NCBI RefSeq assembly: GCF_017591435.1
Contig: NW_025541371.1
Coordinates: 340,490-404,489 of the forward strand
DNA length: 64,000 nucleotides
Direction: 5' to 3'
Source: Portunus trituberculatus
Lineage: Eukaryota; Arthropoda; Malacostraca; Decapoda; Portunidae
Shown piece by piece: positions 1-16,787 of the stretch. The notes beneath the pieces are model-generated. The model saw only the letters and a list, made by a program, of their open reading frames with translations. It was not told where the DNA came from and made no database searches. The first letter of the stretch is position 1; each line of letters starts with the position of its first letter. The position numbers were made by a program, and so were the translations under genes.

Positions 1-3000
1 AACCATGTAAAAATACATAAATATACAATATTTTATATCGAAACATATTTTTTTCCATAAAACACCTTAAAAACACAAAGAAGATATTTTAACAAATATT
101 TTGTTTTGCCTACATTTCTGAGTTTTGGTGCATAAAATACTGGAAAACACCAACATAACCCATTTCTGAGATATTTCAGTCCCTTAAATCATAAATGTAA
201 TCATGCGTTTTGCCTGCATTTGTGTGTTTTGGTGCAAAAAAGCTGAAAACTACTAAAATAAATAAGTGTAATCATGCGTTTTGCCTGCATTTCTCTGTTT
301 TGGTGCAAAAAAGCTAAAAACTAATAAAATAACACGTTTTTTCTTACATCTACTTTGGTTTCTGTATATTGGCAAGTTTTCATCAGTTTTATCTTTTTAA
401 AGCAGAACTATATAAAATGAAGTGAAAATATAACATTTTCGATCGATAAAGGTTTTTTTTAATAAAACACCTTATAAACATATAAATACGACGTTTTAAC
501 AAATATAGTGTTTTGCCTGCATTTCTAAGTTTTAGTGCAAAAAATGCTGGAAAACACACAAATAACCCATTATTTACTTATTCTAGTTCATTAGATAATA
601 TAGAGTATAATCGTGCGTTTTGCCTACACTTCTATTTTAGTGCAAAAACGCTGCACACTACTAAAATGACAGGTTTTTGTTACTTTTACTTTGGTTTCTC
701 TATATTAGCATGTTTTCATCAATTTAATCGTTTTGAAGCATAATTATATAAAATTAATTGAATATACAAAAATTTCAATCGAGACAATTTTTTTTTCCAT
801 TAACACCTTAAAAACACATAAATAAGACGGTTTAACAAATATAGTGTTTTACTTTCATTTCTAAGTTTTAGTGCAAAAAATGCAGGAAAACAATAAAAAA
901 TAACCCGTGTTTGACATATTACTGTTCTTAAAATCATATAGCTGAAAACTACTAAAAAAAACACGTTCTTGTTACTTTACATTGGTTGTGTTCATAAAGT
1001 TTATCGTTATGAAGAATAACCATGAAAATTATTTTTTTTTCCATGAAATACTTTAAAAACACATAAGTAAGATGTATTAACAAATATTGTGTTTTGCCTA
1101 CAATTCTGAATTTTGGTGCTTAAAATGCTGGAAAACACCAAAATAACCCATTTCTTAGATATTTCCCTTCCTTAAAACATAAAATGTGTAATCATGCGTT
1201 TCGCCTGCATTTGTGTGTTTTGGTGTAAAAAAGCTGAAAACTACTAAAATAACACGTTTTTCTTACATTTACTTCGGTTTCTCTATAATGGAATCTTTTC
1301 ATCAAGCTTATCGTTTTGAAACATAACAATGTAAAATTAATTGAATATACAAAATTTCAATCGAGAATTTTTTTTCCTTAAAAACATATATAGACGTTTT
1401 AACAAATATAGTTTTACTTTCATTTCTAAGTTTTAGTGCATAAAATGCTGGAAGACACCAAAATAACCCATTTCTTTTATATTTCAGTTGCTTAAAAAAT
1501 ATTTTTTGAATAATAACTATGTAAAAAGACATATATACAATATTTTTAATCGAGGTAGTTTTTTTTTCTATAAACACCTTTAAAAGACATAAATAAGATG
1601 TTTTAATAAATATCGTGTTTTACCTACATTTCTGAGTTTTGGTTCATAAATTGTGGGAAAACACAAAAATAACCAGGTTCTGAGATATTTCAGTTCCTTA
1701 AAACATATAATGTGTAATCATGAGTTTTGGCTTCATTTGTGTGTTCCGGTACATAAAAGCTGAAAACTACTAAATAAACACATTTTTACACTTACTTTGG
1801 TTTTTCTATAATGGCAATATTTCACCAGTTTTATCGTTTTTAAGCAGAAAAAGGGAAAATTAATTGAAAATACAATATATCTAATCGATATTTTTTTTCA
1901 TAAAAACCCTTAATAACGCATAAAAACACACGTTTTTAAAAAAATATTGTGTTGCCTGCACTTCTAAGTTTTGTTGCATAAAATATAAGATGTTTTAACA
2001 AATATTGTTTTTTGCCTACATTTTTTAGTTTTTGTGCATAAAATGCTTGAAAACACCAAAATAATCCATTTCCGAGTTACTTCAGTTCCTTAAAACATAT
2101 AATGTGTAAGTATGCGTTTTGCCTGCATTTGTGTGTTTGGGTGCAAAAAAGCTGAAAACAACTAAAATAACACGTTTTTCTTACTTTGGTTTCTCTATAA
2201 GAGCATCTTTTCATCAATCTTATCGTTTTGAAGCATAACAGTGTAAAATGAATTGAATATACAAAAATTTCAATCGAGAATTTTTTTTTTCCATAAACAC
2301 CTTAAAAACTTATAAAAACGTTTTAATAAATATAGTGTTTTACTTTCATTTCTAAGATTTAGTGAAAGATACCAAAATAACCCATTTTTTTTAGGTATTT
2401 CAGTTGCTTAAAATATATAATGTGTAATAATGCGTTTTGCCTGCATTTGTGTGTTTTGGTGCAAAAAAGCTGAAAGCTACAAAATTGACACGTTTTTCTT
2501 ACATTTACTTTGCTTTCTCTATAATGGCAAGTTTTCATCAGTTTTATCGATTTGAAGCAAAACAATGTAAAATGCATTGAAAATACAATATTTTTAATCG
2601 AGATAGTTTTTTTTTTCATAAAACACCTTAAAAACACATAAATAAGACGTTTTAACAAATATAGTGTTTTGCCTGACTTTCTATATTTTGGTGCATAAAA
2701 TGCTGGAAAACACCAAAAAAAACTTTTTTTGACATTTTATTTCATTGAAACGTATAGTTTGTGATCATGCGTTTTGCCTGCATTTTTGTTTTGGTGGAAA
2801 AAAGCTGAAAACTACTAAAATAACACGTTTTTGTTACTATTACTTTGGTTTATGTTTATTAACTTGTTTTCATAATTTTTATCGTTTTGAATAATAACCA
2901 TGTAAAATATCATAAATATACAATATTTTTAATCGAGATAATTCTTTTTTCTATAAACACCTTTAAAAGACACAAATAAGAAATTTTAACAAATATTTTG

Positions 3001-6000
3001 TTTTACCTAAATTTCTGTGTTTTGGTGCATAAATTGCGAGAAAACTCAATATAACCCAATTCTGAGATACTTCATTTCCTTAAAACATACAATGTGTAAT
3101 CATGAGTTTTGGCTGCAATTGTGTGTTCTGCTGCAAAAAAGCTGAAAACTAATAAAATAACACATTTTTCTTACATTTACTTTGGTTTCTCTATAATGGC
3201 AAGTTTTCACCAGTTTTATCGTTTTCAAGCAGAACAATGCAAAATAGAAAATACAATATATTTTATTAAAATAGGTTTTTTATTCATAAAACACCTTAAA
3301 AACATATAAATAACATGTTTTTTATTTAATATATTGTTTTGCCTGAACTTCTAAGTTTTGTTGCATAAAATATAAGATATTTTAACAAATATTGTTTTTT
3401 CCTACATTTCTGAGTTTTTGTGCATAAAATGCTTGGAAAACACCAAAATAACCCATTTTGAGTTATTTCAGTTCCATAAAACACATAATATGTAATAAGC
3501 CGTTTTGCATGCATTTGTGTGTTTGGGTGCAAAAAAGCTGATAACTACTAAAATAACACCTTTTCCTTACATTTACTTTGGTTTCTCTATAATGGCAAAT
3601 TTTCATCAGTTTTATCGTTTTTTATCCAGAATAATGTAAAATGAATTGAAAATACAACATTTTCAAACGATATAGGTTTTTTTCATAAAAAAAAAAAAAA
3701 CACATATATAAGACGTTTTAACAAATATAGTGTTTTGCCTGCATTTCTACGTTTTGGTGCAGAAAATGCTGGAAAACACCAAAATGCTGGAAAAGTACAA
3801 AATAACCCATTTCTGAGATATTTCAGTTGCTTAAAACATATAATGTGTAATCTTGCGTTTTGCCTGCATTTGTGTGTTTTGGTGTAAAAAACTGAAAACT
3901 ACTAAAATAAAACGTTTTTCTTATATATACTCTGGCAAGTTTTCATCAGTTTTATCGTTTTAAAGCAGAACAATGTAAAATGAATTGAAAATACGTTTTA
4001 AATCAAAATAGTGTTTTTTTTCATAAAACACGTTTTACAAATATTGTGTTTTGCCTGCATTTGTAGGTTTTGGTGCATAAAATGCTGGAAAAAAACGAAA
4101 TAACCCATTTTTGACATATTTCAGTTCATTAAAACATATAATGTGTAATCATGCGTTTTACCTGCACTTCTATGTTTTGAAGAAAAACGCTAAAAACTAC
4201 TAAAATAATAAGTTTTTGTTATTTTTACTTTGGTTTCTCTATATTAGCATGTTTTCATCAATTTTATTGTTTTGAAGTTTAACAATGTAAAATGAATTAT
4301 ATATGTAAAAATTTCAATCGAGACAGTTTTTTTTCCATAAACACCTTATAAATACATAAAAAAGACGGTTTAACAAATATAGTGTTGTTCTTTTATTTCA
4401 AAGTTTTAGTGCATAAAATGGTGGAAAACAATATAAATAGCCCGTATTTGACATATTCCAGTTCATTCAAACATAGAGTGTGTAATCATGCGTTTGCCCT
4501 GCATTTCTGTGTTTTCGTGGAAAAAAAGCAGAAAACTACTAAAATAACACGTTTTTGTTACTTTTACTTTGGATTCATTATATAAGCTTAATTTCATCAA
4601 TTTTATCGTTTTGAAGAATAACCATGTAAAATTATTTAAATATACAATATTTTCAACCGAGATAATTTTTTTTTTCCATTAAACACCTTAAAAACAAATA
4701 AATAAGATGTTTAAACAAATATTGTGTTTTGCCAACATTTCTGAGTTTTGGTGCATGAAATGATGGAAAACAAAAAAATTACCCATTTCTGATATATTTC
4801 AGTTCCTTAAAACATATAATGTGTAATTGTGCGTTTTGCCTGCAATTGTGTGTTTTGGTGTAAAAAAGCTGAAAACTACTAAAATAACACGTTTTTCTTA
4901 CATTTACTTTTGTTTCTCTATAATAGCAATTTTTCATCAATTTTATCATTTTGAAGCAAAACAATATAAAATGAATTAGAAATACAACATTTTAGACCGA
5001 GATAGGTTTTTTTCCTAAAACACATTAAAAACACATAAATAAGACGTTTTAATAAATATAGCGTTTTGCCTGCATTTCTAAGTTTTGGTGCATAAAATGC
5101 TGTAAAACACCGAAATAACTTATTTATGACATATTTCAGTTCATTAAACCATATAGTGTGTAATCATGCGTTTTGCCTGCACTTTTGTGTTTTGGTACAA
5201 AAACGCTGCAAACTACTAAGATAACACTTTTTTCTTACTTTTAGTTTGGCTTCTCTATATTAGCATGTTTTCATTAATTTTATCGTTTTGAAGCATAGCA
5301 ATGTAAAATGAATTGGATATAGATAAATTTCAATCAAAAGTTTTTTTTTTTCATAAAGACCTTTAAAACATATAAATAAGACGGTTTAACATATATAGTA
5401 TTTTACATTCATTTCTATGTTTTAGTGCATAAAATGATGAAACAACAAAAATAACCCGTGTTTGATATATTTCTGTTTATTAAAACATATAGTGTGTAAT
5501 TAGGCGTTTGGCCCGCATTTCTGTGTTTAGGTGAAAAACTACTGAAAACTACTCAAATAACACGTTTTTGTTACTTTTATTTGGGTTTTATCTATATTAG
5601 CTTGTTTTTATCAATTTTATCGTTTTGAAGAATAACCATGTAAATTTATTTAAATATACAATATTTTCTATCGAAATAGTTTATTTTTCATAAAACACCT
5701 TAAAAAGATATAAATAAGATGTTTTGTGCATAAAATATTTAAAAACACAAAAATAAACCATTTCTGAGGTATATCAGTTCCTTAAAAAATATTATGTTTT
5801 ATTTTGGTTTTGCCTGCATTTGTGTGTTTTGGTGCAATTAAGCTGAAAACTACTAGAATAACACATTTTTCTTACATTTACTTTGATTTCTTTATAATGG
5901 CGATTTTTCACCAGTTCTATCTATCTATTGAAGCAAATCAATGTAAAATGAATTGAAAATACAATATTTTCAATCGAGATAGGTTTTTTTCATAAATCAC

Positions 6001-9000
6001 CTTTAAAACACATAAATAAGACAATGAAACATATATAGTGTTTTGCCTGCATTTTTATGTTTTGGTGCACAAAATCCTGGAAAACACCAAAATAACCGTT
6101 TTTAGTATATTTCAGTTCATTAAACATAGTGTGTAATCATGCATTTTGCGTGCACCTCTGTGTTTTGTGCAAAAACGTTGAAAACTACATAAATAACACG
6201 TTTTTGTTACTTTTACTTTGGATTCTCTATATTAGCATGTTGTTTTTTATCAATCTTATCATTTGGAATCATAACAATGTAAAATGAATTCCATATAAAA
6301 AAATTAAATTCGATTTTTTTTTCATAAACACCTTAAAAACATATAAATAAGACGTTTTAACAACTATATTATTTTACTTTCATTTCAAAATTATAGTGCA
6401 TATAGTGCCGGAAGACACCAAAATAACCCGTTGTTGACATTTTAGTTCATTAAAACATATAGTGTGTGATCATGCGGTTTTTTGCCTGCAGTTTTGTGTT
6501 TTGGTGGAAAAAAGCTGAAAACTACTAAAATAACACGTTTTGTTACTTTTACTTTAGATTCCTTATATTAGCATGTTTTCATCAATTTTATCGTTTTGAA
6601 GAATAGCCTTGTAAAATTATTCAAATAAACAATATTTTCAACGGATATTTTTTTTTCCATTAAAGGCCTTAAAAAAACATAAATAAGATGTTTGAACAAC
6701 TATTTTGTTATGCCAACATTTCTGAGTTTTGATGCATAAAATGCTGGAAAACACCAAAATAACCCATTTCTGAGATATTTCAGTTTCTTAAAACATATAA
6801 TGAGCATGTATGCGTTTTGCCTGCATTTGTGTGTTTTGGTGCAAAAAAGTTAAAAACTAATAAAATAACCCACTTTTCTTATTTTTACTTTTGTTCCTCT
6901 ATAATGGCAACAAGTTTTCATCAGTTTTATCGTTTTGAGGCAAAACAATGTAAAATGAATTGAAAATACATTTTCAATCAAGGTAGTTTTTTTTCATTAA
7001 ACACCTTAGAAACATAAATAAAACTTTTTAACAAATATAGTGTTTTGCCTGCATATAATAGATTTGGTGCTTAAAATGCTGGAAAACACCAAATTTTTTG
7101 ACATATTTCAGTTAATTAAAACATATAGTGTGTAATCATGCGTTTTGCCTGCATTTTTGTTTTAGTGGAAAAATGCTGAAAACTACTAAAATAACACTTT
7201 ATTTTTCATTTACTTTGTATTCTCTATATTAGCTTGTTTTCATCAATTTTATCGTTTTTGAAAAATAACCATATAAAATGATAAACATATATGCAATATA
7301 TTCAAACCAGATGATCTTTTCCCCTTAAAAACACATAAATAAGATATTTTAACAAATATTTTGTTTTGCCTACATTTCTGAGTTTTGGTGCATAAATTGA
7401 TATAAAACACAAAAATAACCCATTTCTGAGATGTTTCAGTTTCTTAAAACATATAATGTGTAATCATGCGTTTTGCTTACATATGTGTGTTTTGCTGCAA
7501 AAAAGCTAAAAACTACTTTAGTTTCTCTATAATGAAATTTTTTTATCAGCTTTATCGTTTTGAAGCAGAACAATGTAAAATGAATTGAAAATAAAACATT
7601 TTCAATCGAGATAGGATTTTTTTCATAAAACAAATTAAAAACACATATATAAGACGTTTTAACATATAGAGTGTTTTGCCTATATTTCTATGTTTTTAAG
7701 CATAAAATGCTGGAAAACAACAAAATAATCGTTTTTAACATACTTCAGTTTATTAAAACATATAGTGTGTAATCTTGCGTTTTGCCTGCACTTCTGTGTT
7801 TTGGTGCAAAAACGCTGAAAACTACAAAAAATAAGACATTTTTGTTGGTTTTACTTTGGTTTCTCTATATTAGCATGTTTTCCTCAATCTTATCGTGCTG
7901 AACCATAACAATATAAAATGAATTAAATATATAAAAATATCAATCGAGATATCTTTTTCCCATAAAAACCTTAAAAACATAGAAAAAAAATATGGCGTTT
8001 TAATAAATATAGTGTTTTGCTTTCATTTCTAAGTTTTAGTTGCATAAAATACTGGAAGATACAAAAATAACCCGTTTTTGACTCTTCAGTTCATTAAAAC
8101 ATATATTTAAAGATCACACGTTTTGCCTGCAATTTTTTGTTTTGGTGGAAAAAAGTTGTTTGTTACCTTTACTTTGGATTCTTTATATTAAATTGTTTTC
8201 ATCAATATTATCGTTTCGAAGAATATAAATGTAAAATTATTTAAATATACAATATTTTCAAACGAAATATTTTTATCCCCATATAACACCTTAAAAACAC
8301 ATAAACAAGATGTTTTAACAAATATTGTGGCTTGGTTATATTTCTGAATTTTGGTGCACAAAATGCTGAAAAACAACAAAATAACCCATTTCTGAGATAT
8401 TTCAGTTTCTTAAAACATATAATGTGTAATCGTGCGTTTTGCCTACTTTTGTGTGTTTTGGTGCAAAAAGGCTGAAAACTACTAAAATAACACGTTTTTC
8501 TTACATTTTAATCGAGGTAAATTTTTTTCTAGATAAAACACCTTAAAAACACATATATAAGATGTTTTAACAAATATTGTGTTTTGCATACAATACAGAG
8601 TTTTGGTGTATGAAATGCTGGAAAACACCAAAATAACCAATTTCTGAGATATTTCAGGTCCTTAAAACATATAATGTGTAATCATGCGTGTTGCCTGCAT
8701 TTGTGTGTCTTGCTGCAAAAAACCTTAAAACTAATAAAGTAACACGATTTTATCATATTTACTTTGGTTTCTGTATAATTTCAAGTTTTTATCAGTTTTA
8801 TCATTTTCAAGCAGAACAATGTAAAATGAATTGAAAATACAACATTTTCAATCGAGATAGTTTTTTTTTAATAAAATACTTTAAAAACACGTAAATAAGA
8901 CGTTTTAACAAATATAGTGTTATGAATACATTTCTAAGTTTTGGTGCATGAAATGCTGGAAAATATCGAAAAAACCCATTTTTGACATATTTCATTTCAT

Positions 9001-9535
9001 TAAAACGTGTAGTGTGTAATCATACGTTTTGCCTGCAGTTCCATGTTTTGATACAAAAACACTGGAAACTACTAAAATAACACGTTTTTGTTACTTTACT
9101 TTGGTTTCCCCTATATATGTTTCCCTATATATGTTTTCTTCAATTTTATCGTTTTGAAGCATAACAATGTAAAATGAATTAAATATGCAAAATTTTAATT
9201 GAGACAGTATTTTTCCGTAAACATCTTAAAAACACATAAATAAGATGCATTACCAAATATAGTGTTTTACTTTCATTTCTAAGTTTCAGTGCATAAAATT
9301 GATTGAAGACACCATTTTAACCGGTTTTTTACATATTTCAGTTCATTGAAACATATAGCGTGAAATCATGCGTTTTGAATGCATTTCTGTTTTTTAGTGC
9401 AAAAATGCTGAAAACTACAAAAATATCACGTGTTTGTTGATTTTACTTTGGTTTCTCTAAGTTAGCATGTTTTCATCAATCTTATCGTTTTGTAGCATAA
9501 CAATGTAAAATGAATTCAATATACAAAATATAGAG

Positions 9536-9744
<209 letters not shown>

Positions 9745-12700
9745 ACTTTAAGAACACCTAAATAAGACGTTTTATCAAATATAGCGTTTTACTTAAATTT
9801 CTATGTTTTAGTGCATAAAATGCTGGAAAAAAACAATAACCCGTTTTTTTATATGTTTCAGTTTATTAAAACATGTAGTGTGTAATCATGGATTTTGCCT
9901 GCATTTGTGTGTTTTGGTGGTAAAAATCTAAAAACTACTAAAATAACACGTTTTTGTTATTTTTACTTTGGATTCTCTATATTAGCTTGTTTTCATCAAT
10001 TCTATCGTTTTGAAGAATAGCCATGTAAAATGACATAAATATACAATATTTTTAATCGAAATAGTATATTTTCCATAAAACACCTTAAAAACACATATAT
10101 AAGATATTTTAACAAATATTGTGTTTTCACTACACTTCTGCGTTTTTTTGCATAAAATGCTGGAAAACACCTAAATTTCCCATTCTGAGATATTTTAGTT
10201 CTTAAAAACATATAATGTGTAATCATGCGTTTTGCCTGCGTTTGTGTGTTTTTGTGTAAAAAAAGCAAAAAACTATTAAAATAACACATTTTTCTTACAT
10301 TTACTTTTGGTTTCTCTATAACGTAAAATAAATGTAAAATACAAAATCTCCAATCGAGAAAGGTTATATTTTTTCATAATACTCCTTAAAAACACATAAA
10401 TAAGACGTTTTAACAAATATAGTGTTTTGCCTGCATTTCTAAATTTTGGTGCACACAATGCTGGAAAAAACCAAAATAACCCTTTCTTTACATGTTTTTC
10501 TTTCATTAAAACATATAGTGTGTAGTCATGCGTTTTGCTTGCATTTCTGTTTTTGTGGAAAAAAGCTGTAAACTACTAAAATAAAACCTTTTTTTATTAT
10601 GTCAATATACAATATTTTTAATCGAGATAGTTTTTTTTTTTTATAAACATCTTAAAAACACATAAACAAGATGCTTTAACAAATATTGTGTTTTACGTAC
10701 ATTTCTGTGTTTTGGTTGATAAAATGCGGGCAAACACGAAAATAACCAATTTCTGAGATATTTTAGTTCCTTAAAACATATAATGTTTAACCATGAGTTT
10801 TGCCTTCATTTGTGTGTTCTGGTGCAAAAAAAGATGAAAACTACTAATATAACACATTTTTCTTACATTTACTTTTGTTTCTCTATAATGGCAAGTTTTT
10901 TACCAATTTTATCGTTTTGAAGCTGAACAATGTAATATGAATTGTAAATACAATGCTTTTAATTGAGATAGTTTTTTTTTCATAAAACACCTTAACAATA
11001 CATAAATAAGACATTTTAACAATATAGTGTTTTGCCTGCATTTATAAGTTTTGTTGCATGAAATGCTGAATATCACCAAAATAACCCGTTTTTTACATAT
11101 TTCAGTTCATTAAAACATATGAGTGTAATCATGCGTTTTGCCTTTTGCCTGCACTTCGGTGTTTTGGTGCAAAGTCGCTGAAAACTACAAAAATAAAACT
11201 TTTTTGTTGATTTTACTTTGGTTTCTCTATATTAGCATGTTTTCATCAATCATATCGTTTTCAAGCATAAAAATGTATAATGAATTCAATATATAAAAAT
11301 TTCAATCGAGATATTTTTTATTTCATAAAAACCTATAAATAAAACGTTCTAAAATATATAGTATTTTACTTGTATTTCTAAGTTTTAGTGCATAAAATGG
11401 TGGAAGACACCAAAATAACCCGTTTTTTTATATTTCAGATCATTGAAATATATTGTATGTGATTATGCGTTTTGCCTGCAATTTTGTGTTTTGGTGGAAA
11501 AAAGCTAAAAACTACTAAAATAACACGTTTTGTTATTTCTACTTTGGATTCCTTATTTTAGCTTGTTTTCATCAATTTTATCGTTTTGAAGAATAGCCAT
11601 GTAAAATTATTTAAAGATACATTATTTTCAATCGAAGTAATTATATTATATATAACACCTTAAAAACACATAAAAAAGATGTTTTAACAAATATTGTGTT
11701 TTGGCTACATTATTGAGTTTTGGTGCATAAAATGCTGGAAAACACCAAAATTACCGACTTCTGAGATATTTCAGATATTTAAAAGTTATAATGTGTAATC
11801 ATTCGTTTTGCCTGCTTTATTGTATTTTGGTACAAAATAAATTAAAACTAGTAATATAACACGTTTTTCTTACATTTACTTTGATTTCTATATAATGGTA
11901 AGTTTTCATCAATTTTATCGTTTTAAAGCAGAACAATGTAAAATGAATTGAAAATACAACATTTTGAATCGAAATAGGTTTTTTTTTGCATTAAACACCT
12001 TAAAAACACATAAATAACACGTTTTTACAACTATTGTGTATTGAATGCATTTCTAAGTTTTTGTGCATAAAATGCAGGAAAACACTAAAATAAATCATTT
12101 TTGACATATTTAAGTTCATTAAAACATAGTGTGTAATCATTCGTTTTGCCTGCACTTCAGTGTTTTGGTGCAAAAACGCTGAAATCTACTACAATAAATT
12201 TTTTTTTTTTACTTTTACTTTCATTTCTCTATATTAACATGTTTTCATAAATTTTATGCTTTTAAAGCGAAATAATTTAAAAATGAATTATATATGCAGA
12301 AATAAACATAAAGTGATAAGTAATAATGCATTTTGCTCTCATTTCCGTCTTTTGGTCCAAAAACGCTGAAAACTACTAAAATAACACGTTTTTGTTACTT
12401 TTACTTTGGTTTCTCTATATTAGCATGTTTTCATCGATTTTATCGATTTGAAACATAACAATGTAAAATGAATTATATGTGCAAAAATTTCAATCGAGTT
12501 TTTTTTTATTAAACTCCTTAAAAACACATAAATAAAACGTTGTAACAAATATAGTGATTTACTTTCATTTCTAAGTTTTAGTGCATAAGTTGCTGGAAAA
12601 CACCAAATTAACCCGTTTTTTAAATATTTCAGTTCATTAAAACATATTGTGTGTAATCATGCGTTTTCCCTGCATTTCTGTGTTTTGGTGGGAAAAAGCT

Positions 12701-15700
12701 GAAATCTTCTAAAAAAAACACGTTTTTGTTACTGTTACTTTGGATTCTCTATATCAGCTTGTTTTCATTAATTTTATCGTTTGAAAGAATAACCATCTAA
12801 AATGACTTAAATATACAATATTTTATATCGAGACCTTAAAAACATATAAAGAAGATATTTTAACAAATATTTTGTTTTGCTAACATTTTTAAGTTTTAGT
12901 GCATAAAATGCTGGAAAACAACAAAATAAACCATTTCTGAGGTATTTAATTTCCTGAAAATATATAATGTGTATTAATGCGTTTTGCCTGCATTTTTTTG
13001 TTTTGGTGCAAAAAAGCTGAAAACTACTAAAATAACAAGTTTTTCCTACATTTACTTTGGTTTCTCTATTGTAGCATATTTTCATCAGTTTTATCGTTTT
13101 GAAGCAGAACAATGTAAAATGAATTGAAAATACAACATTTTCAATCGAGTTTTTTCAGAAAACCTTAAAAACAAATGAATAACACGTTTTAACATGTATA
13201 GTGTTTTGCCTGCATTTCTGAGTTTTGGTGCATAATATGATGGAAAACACCGAAATAACCCATTTTCGACATATTTCAGTTCATTAAAACATATAGTGTG
13301 TAATCATGCGTTTTGCCTGCATTTTTGGGTTTTGGTGGAAAAAAAGATGAAAACTACTAAAATAACACGTTTTTGTTACTTTTTTTACATTGGTTTCTCT
13401 ATATTAGCTTGTTTTCATCAAATTTATCGTTTTTGAAGAATAAAAATGTAAAATGGCTTATATATACAATATTTTTAATCGAGATAGATTTTTTTCATTA
13501 AAACACATTAAAAACACATATATATGACGTTTCAACAAATATTGTGTTTTAACCTACATTTTTGAGTTGAGGTGCATAAAATGCTGGAAAACACCGAAAT
13601 AACCCATTTCTGAGATATTAAGTTCCTTAAAACATAATTTGTGTAATCATGCGTTTTGCTTGCATTTGTGTGTTTTGGTGCAAAAAAGTTGAAAACTACT
13701 AAAATAATAAATTTTTGTTACATTTACTTTCATTTCTCTATAATGGCAAGTTTTCACCAGTTTTATCGTTTTCAAAAAGAACAATGTAAGATGAATTGTT
13801 AATACAATATTTTAAATCGAGATAGGTTTTTTTTATCATAAAACACCTTAAAAACAGATAAATAAGACGTTTTAACAAATACAGTGTTTTGCTTACATTT
13901 GCTGGTATATCCCAAAATAACCCGTTTTTGACATATTTCTGTTCTTAATGAACAGAAATATAGTGTGTAATCATGAGTTTTGGCTGAACTTCTGTGTTTT
14001 GGTGCAAAAAGGCTAAAAACTGCAAAAATAACACGTTTTTGTTGCTTTTACTTTGGTTTCTCTATAATGGCATGGATTTATCAATCCTATCGTTTTGAAG
14101 CATAACGTAAAATGAAAATGAAATGAATATACAAAAATTTCAATCGAGAATTTTTTTTTTTTCCATAAACACCCTTAAAGACATATAAAGACGTTTTACT
14201 TTCATTTCTAAGTTTTAGAGCATAAAATTCTGGAAGACACCAAATTAACCCATTTCTGAGATATTTCAGTTGCTTAAAACATATAATGTGTAATCATGCG
14301 TTTTGCCTATATTTGTGTGTTTTGGTGCAAAAAAGCTGAAAACTACAAAAATAACACGTTTTTCTTACATTTACTTGCGTTTCTCTATAATGGCATGTTT
14401 TCATCAGTTTTATCATTTTGAAGCAGAACAATGTAAAATGAATTGAAAATACAATATTTTAAATCTAGATAGGTTTTTTTTTATGAAACACCTTTAAAAA
14501 CACAAAAATAAGACGTTTTAACAAATATAGTGTGTTGCTTGCATTTCTATGTTTTGGTGCATAAAATGCGGGAAAATCCCAAAATAACCCGTTTTTTACA
14601 TATTTCAGTTCATTAAAACATATTGAGTGTAAGCATGCGATTTGGCTGCACTTCTGTTTTTTGGTGCAAAAACGCTTAAAACTGAAAAAATAACACGTTT
14701 TTGTTGCTTTTACTTTGGTTTTTCTATATTAGCATGTTTTTATCAATCTCATCGTTTTGAAGCATAACAATGTAAAATGAATTGAATATACAATGATTTC
14801 AATCGAGATAGTTTTTGTTTTTATAATTACCTTCTAAACATATAAATAAGACATTTTAACATTTTTAAGTTTTAGTGCATAAAATACTAAAAGAAAAAAA
14901 ACGGTTTTTTGACATTTCACTTCATTAAAACATATAGTGTGTGATCATGCGTTTTCTCTACATTTTCATGTTTTGGTGGAAAAAAAACCTGAAAACTTTT
15001 AGAATAACACTTTTTTGTTACTTTTACTTCTTTTTATTAGCTTGTGTTCATCAATTTTATCGTATTGAAAATACAATATTTTCAATAGAGATAATTTTCA
15101 TTTAATAAAACACCTTAAACAAACATAAATAAGACGTTAAAAAATGTAGTGTTTCGCTTGCGTTTCTAAGTTTTGGTGCATAAAATGCTGAATATCACCA
15201 AAATAATTCGTTTATGACATATTTCAGTTCATTAAAACATATAGTGTGTAATCATGCGTTTTGCCTACATTTTTGTGTTTTGGTGCAAAAACGCTGAAAA
15301 CTACAAAAATAACACGTTTTTGTTAATTTTACTTTGGTTTCTATATATTAGCATGCTTTGAAGCATAAAAATGTAAAATTAATTGAATAAACAAAATTTT
15401 CAATCAATGGCAAGATTTTATCAGTTTTATCGTTTTGAAACAGAACAATGTAAAATGAATTGTAAATACATTTTAAATCGACATAGGTTTTTTTTCATAA
15501 AACACCTTAAAAAAACATAAATAAGTCGTTTTAACAAATAAAGTGTTTAGCCTGCATTTCTAAGTTTTGGTGCATAAAAAGCTGGAAAACACAGAAATAA
15601 CCAATTTTTGACATATTTCAGTTCATTAAAACATGTAGTGTGTAATCATGCGTTTTGCCTGCAATTCTGTGTTTCGGTGCACAAACGCTAAAGACTACTA

Positions 15701-16572
15701 AAATAACACGTTTTCCTTACTTTTACATTGGTTTCTCTATATTAGCATATTTTCATTAATTTTATCGTTTGAAGTATAACAATGTAAAATGAATTATATA
15801 TGCAAAAATTTCAATCGAGACAGTTTTTTTCCATAAACACCTTAAAAACACATAAATAAAACGTTTTAACGTTTTTTATCGTTTCCAAGAATAGCCATGT
15901 AATTTTTTTTTAATTTACAATATTTTCAATCGAAATAAATTTTTTTCTATATAACAACTTAACGGCATATAAATAAGATGTTTTTAACAAATATTGTGTT
16001 TTGCCTACTTTTCTGAGTTTTGGTGCATAAAATGCTGGAAAACACCAAAATAACCAATATCTGAGATATTTCAGTTCCTTAAAACATATGAAGTGTAAGT
16101 ATGCGTTTTGCCTGCATTTGTGTGTTTTTGTGCAAAAAAGCTGAAAGCTTCTAAACTAACTTGCTTTTCTTATATTTACTTTGGTTTCTCTATAATGGCA
16201 AGTTTTCATCAGTTTCATCGTTTTGAGGCAGAACAATGTAAAATGAATTGAAAATACATTTTCAATCGAGACAGGGTTTTTTTTTCGTAAAACATCTTAG
16301 AGACATAAATAAGACATTTTAACAAATATAGTGTTTTTCCTTGATTTCAAAATTTTGGTGTATAAAATGCTGGAAAACATCAAAATAATACGTTTTTGAC
16401 ATATTTCAGTTCATTGAAACATATAGTGTGTAATCATGCGTTTTGCCTGCATTTTTCTTTGGGTGGAAAAAAGCTGAAAACTACTAAAATAACACGTTCT
16501 TGTTACTTTTACTTTGTATTCTCTATATTAGCTTGTTTTCATCAATTTTATCGTTTTGAAATATAACCATGT

Positions 16573-16787
<215 letters not shown>

